From an uncultured Synergistaceae bacterium (GTDB lineage: Bacteria > Synergistota > Synergistia > Synergistales > Dethiosulfovibrionaceae): a DNA stretch of 20,160 bases. The stretch's first letter is position 1, and each line of letters starts with the position of its first letter. The position numbers and the translations under genes are program-made. Below are positions 7,699-15,890 of this stretch, in pieces. The notes beneath the pieces were generated by a model that saw only the letters and a list, made by a program, of their open reading frames with translations, made no database searches and was not told where the DNA came from. The stretch is taken from contig CABTYW010000036.1 of assembly GCA_902489135.1 (NCBI GenBank), positions 1 to 20,160 on the forward strand. The letters are read 5' to 3'.

Positions 7699-8844
7699 TC
7701 AACGCGGCGACTGAACCCACGCGGCGATGGCGGCGGCGCCCACGGGCAGACAGCCTTCGTCGGGGCAGAAGCGCGGGCTGTGGAGCGGTTCCTGCGGCTG
7801 ATTTTCGCCGCGGCAGCCCAGTTCGGCGTAGCAGCCCGGCACTTTTTCGGCGAGGTAGGCGAAGTCGTCCACGCCCATTTTGGGAAATTCGGGGACGGCA
7901 ATTCCTTTTTCTCCCGCCACCGAAGCGGCGGCGCGCAGGAAAAAGGCGGTTTCGCCGCGGTCGTTGATGACGGGTGGATAGCTGGGAATAACGGTGATCT
8001 CGGCGCTCATGCGCAGAGCCGAGGACAGGCCGGACACGATTTCCTTGAAGCGCGCGCGGCTGCGCTCCCGCGACCGGGGCGTGAGGGTCCTGATGATGCC
8101 GTCGAAGCGTGCCCGGTCGGGAATGACGTTTCGGGCGCGACCGGCTTCGAAGTGTCCGACGGTGAGCACCACCGAATCCAGCGGGTCGGTTTCGCGGCTC
8201 ACCAGAGTTTGCAGGGCGCCGATGATCTGCGCGCCGCCCGCCACGGTATCCACGCCCATGTGGGGAGAAGCGCCGTGGCAGCCCCGTCCGCGGAGCACCA
8301 CGGTGAACATGTCGCTGGACGCGCGCGTTCGCCCCGGGAGGGCGGCCAGCGTTCCCACGGGGTAATCCGACGACACGTGAAGTCCCAGAGCCGCCGAAAC
8401 GCCTTCCAGTGCGCCATCGGCGATCATGGGCGCCGCGCCGCCGTCGCCCTCCTCGTCGGGCTGAAAGAGCACGCGCAGCGATGCTGCAAGTTCTTTTTCT
8501 TCGCGTAACAGTTTCAGGGCGCCGAGGGCACAGGTGACGTGAGCGTCGTGTCCGCAGGCGTGCATCTTGCCGGCGTGGCGCGACGCCCAGGGCAGTCCCG
8601 TCTCTTCGTCCAGGGGCAGGGCGTCGAGGTCGGCGCGCAGCGCGACGACGGGCTTTCCGGCGCCGGCCTGCAGCTGAGCCAGAATGCCGCCGGCGCAGCG
8701 GCGATGGGGCACTTTCAGTTCGTCGAGGCGTGCATCCACAAAGGCCAAAGTTTCGGGCAGTTCTCGCCCCAGCTCGGGGATTTGGTGCAGTGAGCGGTAA
8801 ATCTCGCTGAGCCAGGACTGCAGCGTCTGTGCTTTTTCGTTCAT
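7699..8844 (-). CDS. M20D amidohydrolase, probable N-acetyl-L,L-diaminopimelate deacetylase
   Basis: This 381-aa protein has the usual length for the M20D family (hippurate hydrolase, IAA-amino acid hydrolase, YkuR). Visible motifs are RADLDALPL (70-78), MHACGHDAHV (94-103, with metal ligands C97 and H99), QPDEEGDGG (128-136, with the catalytic Glu pair) and H156; a late metal-binding His is not obvious. Family members remove acyl groups from amino acids. Because the same operon carries a tetrahydrodipicolinate N-acetyltransferase, the likely substrate is N-acetyl-L,L-DAP, giving L,L-DAP and acetate. It is the last gene, 63 nt after lysC and behind a hairpin at 8875-8905, so its expression may be lower. 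The SD is GGAG, 10 nt from ATG. Another N-acyl amino acid hydrolase remains possible. Confidence 0.85.
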   Translation of the reverse strand: MNEKAQTLQSWLSEIYRSLHQIPELGRELPETLAFVDARLDELKVPHRRCAGGILAQLQAGAGKPVVALRADLDALPLDEETGLPWASRHAGKMHACGHDAHVTCALGALKLLREEKELAASLRVLFQPDEEGDGGAAPMIADGALEGVSAALGLHVSSDYPVGTLAALPGRTRASSDMFTVVLRGRGCHGASPHMGVDTVAGGAQIIGALQTLVSRETDPLDSVVLTVGHFEAGRARNVIPDRARFDGIIRTLTPRSRERSRARFKEIVSGLSSALRMSAEITVIPSYPPVINDRGETAFFLRAAASVAGEKGIAVPEFPKMGVDDFAYLAEKVPGCYAELGCRGENQPQEPLHSPRFCPDEGCLPVGAAAIAAWVQSPR

Positions 8845-8867
8845 GTTTTTTCAGCTCCGTGTTTTTT

Positions 8868-8905
8868 AAAAAGAGCGTCCTCTCCGTCGGAGGCGGAGCG
8901 GACGC
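8868..8905 (-). terminator. Hairpin with U-tract between lysC and the deacetylase gene
   Basis: Read on the minus strand, gcgtccgctccg (8905-8894) pairs with cggagaggacgc (8886-8875), 12 bp with one mismatch and a 7-nt loop. TC and then T5 (8872-8868) follow. The hairpin begins 3 nt after the lysC stop. It may be a leaky terminator or a 3' stabiliser that lowers expression of the last gene. Confidence 0.6.
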
Positions 8906-8907
8906 GT

Positions 8908-10140
8908 CTAAACTTCCTTTTTCAGTTCGAATTCGTCCATCAGTCCGTCGATAGCGGCACTGCACTGGTTCCGCGGCACCAGAGCGGCCATTCGGATTTC
9001 CGACAGCGCCGCGGCGAGGACGGTAATTCCTGCACGATCCAGGGCGGCGAAAAACCGTCCCGAGGCGTCGGCGGACGACCGGATGCCTGTCCCGATGGCC
9101 GAGACTTTCGCGACGGCGCCGGTGCTCAGCCTCCATCCGCCAACGCCCGTCAATGCTTCTTCAAAGGCGGCGTTGAGCTCGTCGGGGGCATCGCCGCTCA
9201 CCGAGAAGGAAACTTCGCGTTCCGGGACAACGGACACCATATCGGGATGGATGTTGCGCTTGCCCAGAGCGGCAAAGAGTGCGGCGTAGAGGCTCGTGTC
9301 CGCCGGCAGGCCGCGCACGGCGACGGAGGTCTCATCGACGGCGGTCACTCCGGTGATTGCCGGGGACTGCAAAGAGCGGGGCGCCGCTTTGAGAATTCGT
9401 GTGCCCGCTTCGTCGGAGAAGGTGGCGCCGCAGTAAAGCTCCACTTCCTGACGCGCCGCGATCTCCACACCGCGCGAGTGGATCACCTTGGCGCCCGACG
9501 ATGCCATTTCCAGCATCTCCTGGCAGGTCAGGCAGTCCAGTTTTTTAGCGTCGGGCACGAGATGGGGATCGCAGGCGTAAACGCCGGCGACGTCGCTGTA
9601 AATTTCGCAGGGGCATCGGAGCGCTGCCGCCAGTGCGATGGCGGATGTGTCGCTTCCGCCCCGTCCCAGCGTGGTGAGGTCGCCGTCGGGAGTAATGCCC
9701 TGAAATCCCGTGACCACCACGATGCCGCATCGGTCCAGCTCGGCGGTGAGGCGCGCCAGGTCGATGCCGCGAATTCTGGCGTCGGTGTGATTTGAAGTGG
9801 TTACCATGCCGATTTGGAAGGCGTTGAGCGAGACGGCGTCAACGGAAAGATCCCGCAGCGCCATGGCCATCAGCGCCGCCGATACCTGCTCGCCGGTGCT
9901 CAAAAGCATATCCATCTCGCGGCGGTGCTTCCGGCTCTGGAAAGAGACGTGAGAGGCCAGGTCAATGAGGTGGTTGGTGGTCTTTCCCATGGCGGACACC
10001 ACGACGACGACTTTTTTGCCTTCGCTCCGGCGCTGTGCCGCCTTCGCCGCGACGGCCTGTATTTTTGCGGCATCGGACAGCGATGAGCCGCCGAATTTCA
10101 GCACCACCACATGGGCCGCGGCATTTGCCGGTGACGCCAT
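8908..10140 (-). CDS. lysC: Aspartate kinase
   Basis: This 410-aa monofunctional aspartokinase phosphorylates L-aspartate, the first step towards lysine, threonine and methionine. Visible motifs are KFGGSS (15-20) in the nucleotide-binding region, STGEQVS (81-87) and GRGGSDTSA (159-167). The conserved block ending EMLEMASSGAKVIHSRGVEIA follows, then about 150 residues that fit two ACT domains. The ACT domains suggest allosteric feedback by lysine and/or threonine. It starts 3 nt after dapH, with GGGAG about 10 nt before the ATG. The placement after dapH and the normal length (400-410 aa) make the call firm. Confidence 0.97.
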   Translation of the reverse strand: MASPANAAAHVVVLKFGGSSLSDAAKIQAVAAKAAQRRSEGKKVVVVVSAMGKTTNHLIDLASHVSFQSRKHRREMDMLLSTGEQVSAALMAMALRDLSVDAVSLNAFQIGMVTTSNHTDARIRGIDLARLTAELDRCGIVVVTGFQGITPDGDLTTLGRGGSDTSAIALAAALRCPCEIYSDVAGVYACDPHLVPDAKKLDCLTCQEMLEMASSGAKVIHSRGVEIAARQEVELYCGATFSDEAGTRILKAAPRSLQSPAITGVTAVDETSVAVRGLPADTSLYAALFAALGKRNIHPDMVSVVPEREVSFSVSGDAPDELNAAFEEALTGVGGWRLSTGAVAKVSAIGTGIRSSADASGRFFAALDRAGITVLAAALSEIRMAALVPRNQCSAAIDGLMDEFELKKEV

Positions 10141-10143
10141 CTT

Positions 10144-10842
10144 TTACAGCTCCCTCAGAGCTTCCACAATGGCGGTTTTGCTCTCGGTGCGGGCGTCCAC
10201 GTTTTTGACGATTCGCGCAGGCGTTCCCGCGACCACGGCTCCCGCAGGAATGTCGCCGGTGACCACGGCTCCCGCGGCGACTACGGCGCCCGCGCCGATG
10301 CGAACGCCCTCAAGCACCACGGCGTTGGCGCCCACCATGGCGTTGTCCTCGACGACGACGGGCTTGGCGCTGGCGGGCTCGATCACTCCGGCGATTACGG
10401 CGCCCGCGCCGATGTGACAGTTGGCGCCGATCTGTGCACGTCCGCCCAGCACGGCATTCATGTCGATCATGGTGCCCGGTCCGACGGACGCGCCGATGTT
10501 GATCACCGCACCCATCATGATGACGGCATTTTTGCCGATTTCCACGCGGTCGCGGATGATGGCGCCCGGCTCAATGCGGGCGTCGTATTTTGTCAGGTCG
10601 GCCAGAGGGAGGGCGCTGTTGCGGGCGGTGACTTCCACTTCGCAGTCGTCGATGAGGTCGCCGTTTTGATCCAGAACCTGCACGATGTCCTCGAGACTGC
10701 CGCGGAGCGTGCCGAAATCGGCGCCGCCCACGAAGTGCAGCGCTCCCCAGTCGATGTTTTTCAGCGCGCCGGAGATGAAGGCGCGCGCGACGGTTCTCTT
10801 TTTCGCGCGGTGAATGAGTTCAATGATCTCTTCGGTGTTCAT
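10144..10842 (-). CDS. dapH: 2,3,4,5-tetrahydropyridine-2,6-dicarboxylate N-acetyltransferase
   Basis: This 232-aa protein matches the DapH/DapD N-acetyltransferase type (about 235 aa). It transfers an acetyl group from acetyl-CoA to tetrahydrodipicolinate in DAP synthesis. A helical N-terminal domain is followed from about residue 85 by left-handed beta-helix hexapeptide repeats (IEPGAIIRDRVEIGKNAVIMMGAVINIG, then IGANCHIGAGAVIAG). It then has GAVVTGDIPAGAVVAGTPARIVK, typical of trimeric hexapeptide acyltransferases. It is shorter than succinyl-type DapD (about 275 aa), which supports the acetyl branch. Its start overlaps the dapB stop by 4 nt (ATGA), implying coupled translation; its own SD is weak. 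Confidence 0.93.
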   Translation of the reverse strand: MNTEEIIELIHRAKKRTVARAFISGALKNIDWGALHFVGGADFGTLRGSLEDIVQVLDQNGDLIDDCEVEVTARNSALPLADLTKYDARIEPGAIIRDRVEIGKNAVIMMGAVINIGASVGPGTMIDMNAVLGGRAQIGANCHIGAGAVIAGVIEPASAKPVVVEDNAMVGANAVVLEGVRIGAGAVVAAGAVVTGDIPAGAVVAGTPARIVKNVDARTESKTAIVEALREL

Positions 10843-11516
10843 TGCGCTTTCACCGCTTCGGGCTGAGATTGGGCGCGCAGGGCGTCTTCAAAGGAGTACA
10901 ATCCCTTTTCCGCGGTCAGAACAAATCGGGCGGCGCGCATGGCGCCGGCGGCGAAGACGCTGCGATTGATGGCGCGGTGGCTTACAGTCAGCGTCTCGCC
11001 TTCGCTGCCGAAAACCGCGATGTGGTCGCCCGGCAGTCCGCCGAGGCGGAAGCTGTGGATGGGCACGTTCCGTCCCAGCGCTTTTTCGAGAGTCAGCGCC
11101 GTGCCCGAGGGGGCGTCTTTTTTGTGGATGTGGTGGGCTTCCGCCAGCTCGGCGTCCCAGTCCTTCAGAAGAGGGGCGCAGCGGCGCAGTATCATGGTCA
11201 TGACGGCGATGCCCACGGAGTAATTGGCGCTTTGAACGACGGGAACCTCTTCGGCAAGACTTCGCAACAGGGCGAAATGGTCCTCCTGCAGCGCCGTGGT
11301 CCCCAGAACCAGGCCGCATTGATACCGGCGGCACAGCTCGGCCGTACGGCACAGAGCCGCCGCCGACGAGAAGTCGAAGATAACGCGCGGCGCGCCGTGG
11401 CATTCTTCGCCGTCGATCCAGACGCGCAAACACGGAGCGGCGCCTGCGGCGGCTTCCAGCTCGTGTCCCATGCGCCCCGTGGAGCCCACGATGCCGTAGG
11501 GAACGCCCAGCGTCAT
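10839..11516 (-). CDS. dapB: 4-hydroxy-tetrahydrodipicolinate reductase
   Basis: This is a 225-aa NAD(P)H-dependent reductase that makes tetrahydrodipicolinate, the substrate of the next gene's product. It shows the Rossmann motif GSTGRMG (11-17), DFS (48-50), GTT (72-74) and the signature ELAEAHHIHKKDAPSGTA (123-140) with the catalytic His pair and Lys. It is short for DapB (usually 240-275 aa); the region between residues 25 and 45 is reduced, so the N-terminal nucleotide domain is compact. It overlaps dapA by 4 nt (ATGA) and dapH by 4 nt. A GGAGG 7 nt upstream, inside dapA, supports the start. Confidence 0.95.
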   Translation of the reverse strand: MTLGVPYGIVGSTGRMGHELEAAAGAAPCLRVWIDGEECHGAPRVIFDFSSAAALCRTAELCRRYQCGLVLGTTALQEDHFALLRSLAEEVPVVQSANYSVGIAVMTMILRRCAPLLKDWDAELAEAHHIHKKDAPSGTALTLEKALGRNVPIHSFRLGGLPGDHIAVFGSEGETLTVSHRAINRSVFAAGAMRAARFVLTAEKGLYSFEDALRAQSQPEAVKAQ

Positions 11517-12409
11517 TGCCGGTCCTCCAGAATGTCCAGCTCGAGAAGGTCGGCGCGCAGCAGTTCGCAGGTTCTCTCCGAGGCGGGGGCCAGAGGCAGG
11601 CGCAGCTCGTTCCGGCAGAGCTTCAACAGGCTGGCGGCGTACTTGACGGGGATGGGGTTGGACTCGGCGAAAAGGTCTTTCATGAGGGGCAGCATGTGAA
11701 GGTGCAGAGCTTTCGCCTTCTCAAGGTTGCCCTGGAGCGCCGCGTTCACCATGGCGGAAGTTTGTTCGGGCACGATGTTGGACAACACGGAGACCACGCC
11801 GTCACCGCCGCTGCAGATCAGATGGAAGGCCTGATCGTCGTTGCCTGAGTACACGCGGAAGTCGGGACGGACGACGGCGAGGGCGCGGAGCAGCTGGTCG
11901 CACTGATACTGGTTGCCGCTGGCCTCTTTGACGGCCTTGATGTTGGGCACATCGCCGGCCAGGCGCAGCACCGTTTCGGGCAGCAAATTGACGCCCGTAC
12001 GTCCGGGCACGTTGTAAAGCACCACGGGAAGGTCCACCGCTTGGGCGACGGCACGGAAATGGCGGTACAGTCCTTCCTGAGTGGGCTTGTTGTAGAAAGG
12101 CGTGACCACGAGAACTCCGTCGGCGCCCAGATCCTGGGCGCGCCTCGAAAGCTCGGCGGTGGCGGCGGTGCAGTTGGTTCCCGTTCCGATGATGACGGGT
12201 ATCCTGCCGCCCACGGACCGCAGGGCGAAGGCGATGACCTGGTCGCGCTCGGCGGCCGTCAGAGTCGCCGCTTCGCCGGTGGTTCCCAGCACCACAAGGG
12301 CGTTGACGCCCTTTTCGATTTGAAATTCAAGGAGCGCCCCCAGCGCGTCGTAATCGACGGCGCCTTCGCGAAAGGGCGTGATCAGTGCAGTTGCAGTACC
12401 TCTGAACAT
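11513..12409 (-). CDS. dapA: 4-hydroxy-tetrahydrodipicolinate synthase
   Basis: This protein condenses pyruvate with aspartate semialdehyde, the first step committed to DAP and lysine. It is a 298-aa TIM barrel with LGTTGEAATL (41-50), the catalytic Tyr132 in LYNVPGRTG and the Schiff-base Lys161 in IKAVKEASG. An in-frame GTG at 12421 would add MPAI, but ATG 12409 is preferred. It sits 9 nt after GAGGTG and gives the usual N-terminus MFRGTATALITPF. It is 111 nt downstream of asd, with a hairpin between them, and overlaps dapB by 4 nt. Confidence 0.96.
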   Translation of the reverse strand: MFRGTATALITPFREGAVDYDALGALLEFQIEKGVNALVVLGTTGEAATLTAAERDQVIAFALRSVGGRIPVIIGTGTNCTAATAELSRRAQDLGADGVLVVTPFYNKPTQEGLYRHFRAVAQAVDLPVVLYNVPGRTGVNLLPETVLRLAGDVPNIKAVKEASGNQYQCDQLLRALAVVRPDFRVYSGNDDQAFHLICSGGDGVVSVLSNIVPEQTSAMVNAALQGNLEKAKALHLHMLPLMKDLFAESNPIPVKYAASLLKLCRNELRLPLAPASERTCELLRADLLELDILEDRQ

Positions 12410-12463
12410 TATAGCGGGCACCTCATTTCATGAAAGATGGAATTGCGCTTTGAGCGCGGAAAA

Positions 12464-12491
12464 CGGCGGCGTGTTTCAGGGAACGCCGCCG
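12464..12491 (-). terminator. Hairpin between asd and dapA, possible attenuator
   Basis: Read on the minus strand, cggcggcgt (12491-12483) pairs perfectly with acgccgccg (12472-12464) over 9 bp, with a 10-nt loop. The sequence after it is only GTTTTCC, so it is at best a weak terminator. It sits in the 111-nt gap after asd and could allow partial read-through or protect the asd mRNA end. Confidence 0.4.
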
Positions 12492-12520
12492 CAGGCCATT
12501 GAGGGTCTGAGACGGAATTT

Positions 12521-13504
12521 TTACAGAAGGCCGTTGAGCTCGGCGTGTTTCAGGAGGATCCTCACGGCGTTGACGGCAGCGCCGACGCGCAGATTGTCCG
12601 CCACGCTCCATTGAAGAAAGCGGCGGTCGTCGAAGCTGCGCACGCGGCTGATGAAAACGCTGTCGCTTCCCGCGACGTCAAGAGGCGTCACCACGGGCTC
12701 GAGGCACAGTTTGACGTGTTCCTGAGAGCCCATGACGTCAAGAAGATTTTCCAGCGTCCCGAAGGGTTCGCGGGTTTCGGCAAAGACAGCTTCGCTATGG
12801 CCGCAAAGCACGGGGACACGCACGGCGGTGGGCCAGCAGGAAAAATTGGGGTCGCCGAAAATCTTGCGCGGCTCGTTCACCATTTTCATCTCTTCTTTGG
12901 TAAATCCGTCGGGGAGGAAGTCGTCGATCTTCGGCACCACGTTGCGGTGAATGGGGGCCGCAAACTTGCAGAACTCGCGGCTTCCGCGTTCCTGTGCCTC
13001 CAGCTCTTCGATGCCGCGCCGGCCGGCGCCGCTCACGGCCTGATAGGTGCTGACCACCACGTTTTTCAGTCCCCATTTTTGGCGAATTTTGTAGAGTCCC
13101 AGAACCATCTGAATGGTGGAGCAGTTGGGGTTGGAAACAATGCCGCGCCAGCCTTTCAGCAGCGCTCCGTTGATTTCGGGCACAATGAGCAGTTTATCGG
13201 GGTCGCCGCGCCAGCAGGCGCTGTTGTCGATGACCACGGCACCCCGTTGAGCCGCGAGGGGGGCGAACCACTTCGAAAGAGCCGCTCCCGCCGACATGAT
13301 CACATAATCGAAGGTTCCCGGCGGAACCCATTGCGGCGTCAATTCTTCAACGGTAACGGCTGTTCCGGCAAAGGGAAGGCCGGTTCCGGCGCTGCGCTTC
13401 GAGGCGAAAAAACGCAGCCTTTCCGGGCGGAGGCCCTGTTCTTCCAGAACGCGCGCCATGACGCGCCCCACTTCGCCGGTGGCGCCGACCAGTGCTATTT
13501 TCAT
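12521..13504 (-). CDS. asd: Aspartate-semialdehyde dehydrogenase
   Basis: This is a 327-aa enzyme that reduces aspartyl phosphate to aspartate semialdehyde. It shows the Rossmann motif GATGEVG (7-13), the active-site Cys128 in SNPNCSTIQ, and the conserved QAVSGAGRRGIEEL and EPRKIFGDP segments. The frame continues upstream to 13690, but the extension is low-complexity and basic. ATG 13504 starts a canonical N-terminus (MKIALVGATGEVG) and has GGGAG about 10 nt before it. It is the first gene of the lysine operon, about 190 nt from its candidate promoter. Confidence 0.95.
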   Translation of the reverse strand: MKIALVGATGEVGRVMARVLEEQGLRPERLRFFASKRSAGTGLPFAGTAVTVEELTPQWVPPGTFDYVIMSAGAALSKWFAPLAAQRGAVVIDNSACWRGDPDKLLIVPEINGALLKGWRGIVSNPNCSTIQMVLGLYKIRQKWGLKNVVVSTYQAVSGAGRRGIEELEAQERGSREFCKFAAPIHRNVVPKIDDFLPDGFTKEEMKMVNEPRKIFGDPNFSCWPTAVRVPVLCGHSEAVFAETREPFGTLENLLDVMGSQEHVKLCLEPVVTPLDVAGSDSVFISRVRSFDDRRFLQWSVADNLRVGAAVNAVRILLKHAELNGLL

Positions 13505-13706
13505 TTGGCAGCGGCTCCCTTCCCGAGAGAAATTTTTCAGCCCCTTCGGGCACTGTAAGTCTTTCACCGATGCGCAAAGAGATCGGGGAAGTTTTTGAAA
13601 ATATGAAGAGCTCCGTCGTTGCACCGATGACTTTCGCCGCGGCGAACGCGCAGGCGCCCTTCCGGCGGAAGTGTTCCGGACCGGTTCCAATTTATTTTAA
13701 ATTATA
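13505..13706 (-). promoter_or_regulatory. asd operon promoter (-10) and structured 190-nt leader
   Basis: A perfect minus-strand -10 (TATAAT, 13706-13701) has no clear -35. The predicted start near 13693 leaves a leader of about 190 nt. The leader holds a 14-bp palindrome (ttcgccgcggcgaa) and a repeat of CATCGGTG (13629-13622 and 13572-13565). I looked for lysine-riboswitch core motifs and did not find them. An inverted repeat, ACAAAA-GAA-TTTTGT (13766-13780), lies upstream and could be an operator. I see no gene between asd and the met promoter. Confidence 0.45.
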
Positions 13707-13976
13707 TCGCAAGTCTTCCATATAGAACAGAAGTTTTTATGAGTTGATGGAAGTCGCGCGTTCCCACAAAAGAATTTTGTCCCCCAGTCGCGGACTTTTG
13801 CGGCAGGCGGTGCCGAACGTATCGTCCCGTTCCGCGCCATGCCCGAAACGGTCCTGTGTTCGAAAGCGCGGTGGGGCCGAGTGACGCCGATCAAAAAAAA
13901 TTGCACTGTGATGATGACGCGTTAGAATTTAAAAAGTTGAGTTTTGCGAATTTTATTTGTTTTGAATTTTCAGTGC

Positions 13977-14005
13977 TTGCGCGAGGTTTAAATTCATGTT
14001 ATGAT
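13977..14005 (+). promoter_or_regulatory. Sigma70-type promoter of the metNIQ operon
   Basis: TTGCGC (13977-13982) and TATGAT (14000-14005) are separated by exactly 17 nt. The predicted transcript start near 14012 lies just before the S-box-like leader. Confidence 0.7.
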
Positions 14006-14025
14006 ACGCTGAAATTAAACAGCGC

Positions 14026-14136
14026 AACTTTTATCAAGAGCCAGGGGAGAGAGTCAGCTCGACGATCCTGCGCCAACCTGCCGTTTCGGTAAGGTGGCCC
14101 TGCTGACAGCGATGGGGGAAGCCTCGGAAAAGATTC
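14026..14136 (+). ncRNA. S-box-like (SAM-I clan) riboswitch upstream of metNIQ
   Basis: The leader begins with an S-box-like 'CTTTTATCAAGAG' and contains 'GCCAACC...GGTAAGGTGGC', close to the GCAACC and AAGGTGC blocks of SAM-I riboswitches. AACTTTT near 14026 can pair with AAAAGATT near 14130 to form a P1-like closing helix. GTCAGC in the first hairpin loop is exactly complementary to GCTGAC at 14102-14107, consistent with a pseudoknot. An intrinsic terminator and a methionine transporter follow directly. The core differs from the textbook S-box, so it may be a SAM-I/IV variant. Expected behaviour is SAM binding that promotes termination. Confidence 0.65.
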
Positions 14137-14141
14137 ATTCA

Positions 14142-14170
14142 GCCGTCCCGCTTCGCGGGGCGGCTTTTTT
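14142..14170 (+). terminator. Riboswitch expression-platform terminator
   Basis: gccgtcccgc (14142-14151) pairs with gcggggcggc (14155-14164) with one G-U pair, followed by T6 (14165-14170). It lies between the S-box-like leader and metN, 33 nt before the start codon. Confidence 0.88.
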
Positions 14171-14202
14171 CTCGAGCGGCGCTGGTTACAGGCGGTGAAA
14201 CC

Positions 14203-15214
<1,012 letters not shown>

Positions 15215-15222
<8 letters not shown>

Positions 15223-15868
15223 AATTCTGTCGCTGCTGACGCAACCCACCTGGCAGACCGTCTACATGGTGGGCGTGTCCAGTCTTTTGGCCTTTATCAT
15301 GGGACTGCCGCTGGGCATCGCTCTGGTACTCACCCAAAAGGGCGGTCTCTGCGAAAACCGCGCCGTCGGCAGAGTTCTTGACGCGGCCGTCAACGTGTTG
15401 CGTTCCTTTCCGTTCATCATTTTGATGATCATTCTGTTTCCGCTGTCGCGTTTCCTCGTGGGCACCACCATAGGCACCACCGCCGCCATCGTTCCCCTTT
15501 CCATTTCGGCGGCGCCCTTTGTGGCACGCGTGGTTCAGACCGCCCTCGAAGAGGTGGATCGGGGCGTCGTCGAGGCGGCGCAGTCCATGGGAGCCGACGT
15601 CAAAACCATTGTGTTCAAGGTGCTCATTCCCGAAGCGCTGCCCGCTCTGGTTTCGGGTGCCACGCTGACGGTTATCGCCATTGTGGGCAGTTCGGCCATG
15701 GCGGGGGCCATCGGCGGCGGCGGTCTCGGCGACGTGGCCATCCGTTTCGGTCATCAGCGCTTTCGCAGCGACGTGTTGCTGGCTTCGTGCGTTGTGATAA
15801 TCGCCCTGGTGCAGTTCATCCAGTGGGCAGGCAATGTCATTGTCCGCGCCTTGAGCCGGAACAGATAA
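15215..15868 (+). CDS. metI: Methionine ABC transporter permease
   Basis: This is a 217-aa inner-membrane protein with about five hydrophobic segments, the standard size for MetI. The EAA-type coupling loop that contacts MetN is visible as EAAQSMGADVKTIVFKVLIPEALP (about residues 124-147). GAGGTGA 6 nt before the ATG, inside metN, is its SD; the two genes overlap by 8 nt, so translation is probably coupled. It functions as a dimer with two MetN subunits and receives methionine from MetQ. Confidence 0.96.
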
Positions 15869-15890
15869 ACTTTCTGAGGAGGTTGTTTTT

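Noticed and set aside
7523..9136. Minus-strand frame of 537 codons across the deacetylase and lysC
   Set aside because: It is a basic, Arg-rich shadow of two genes with clear motifs in other frames.
13505..13690. N-terminal extension of Asd
   Set aside because: The extension is basic and low in complexity; the Rossmann motif of Asd normally lies at the very start, as at 13504.
13505..13693. Lysine riboswitch before asd
   Set aside because: The expected conserved core blocks were not found by eye; only generic hairpins are visible.
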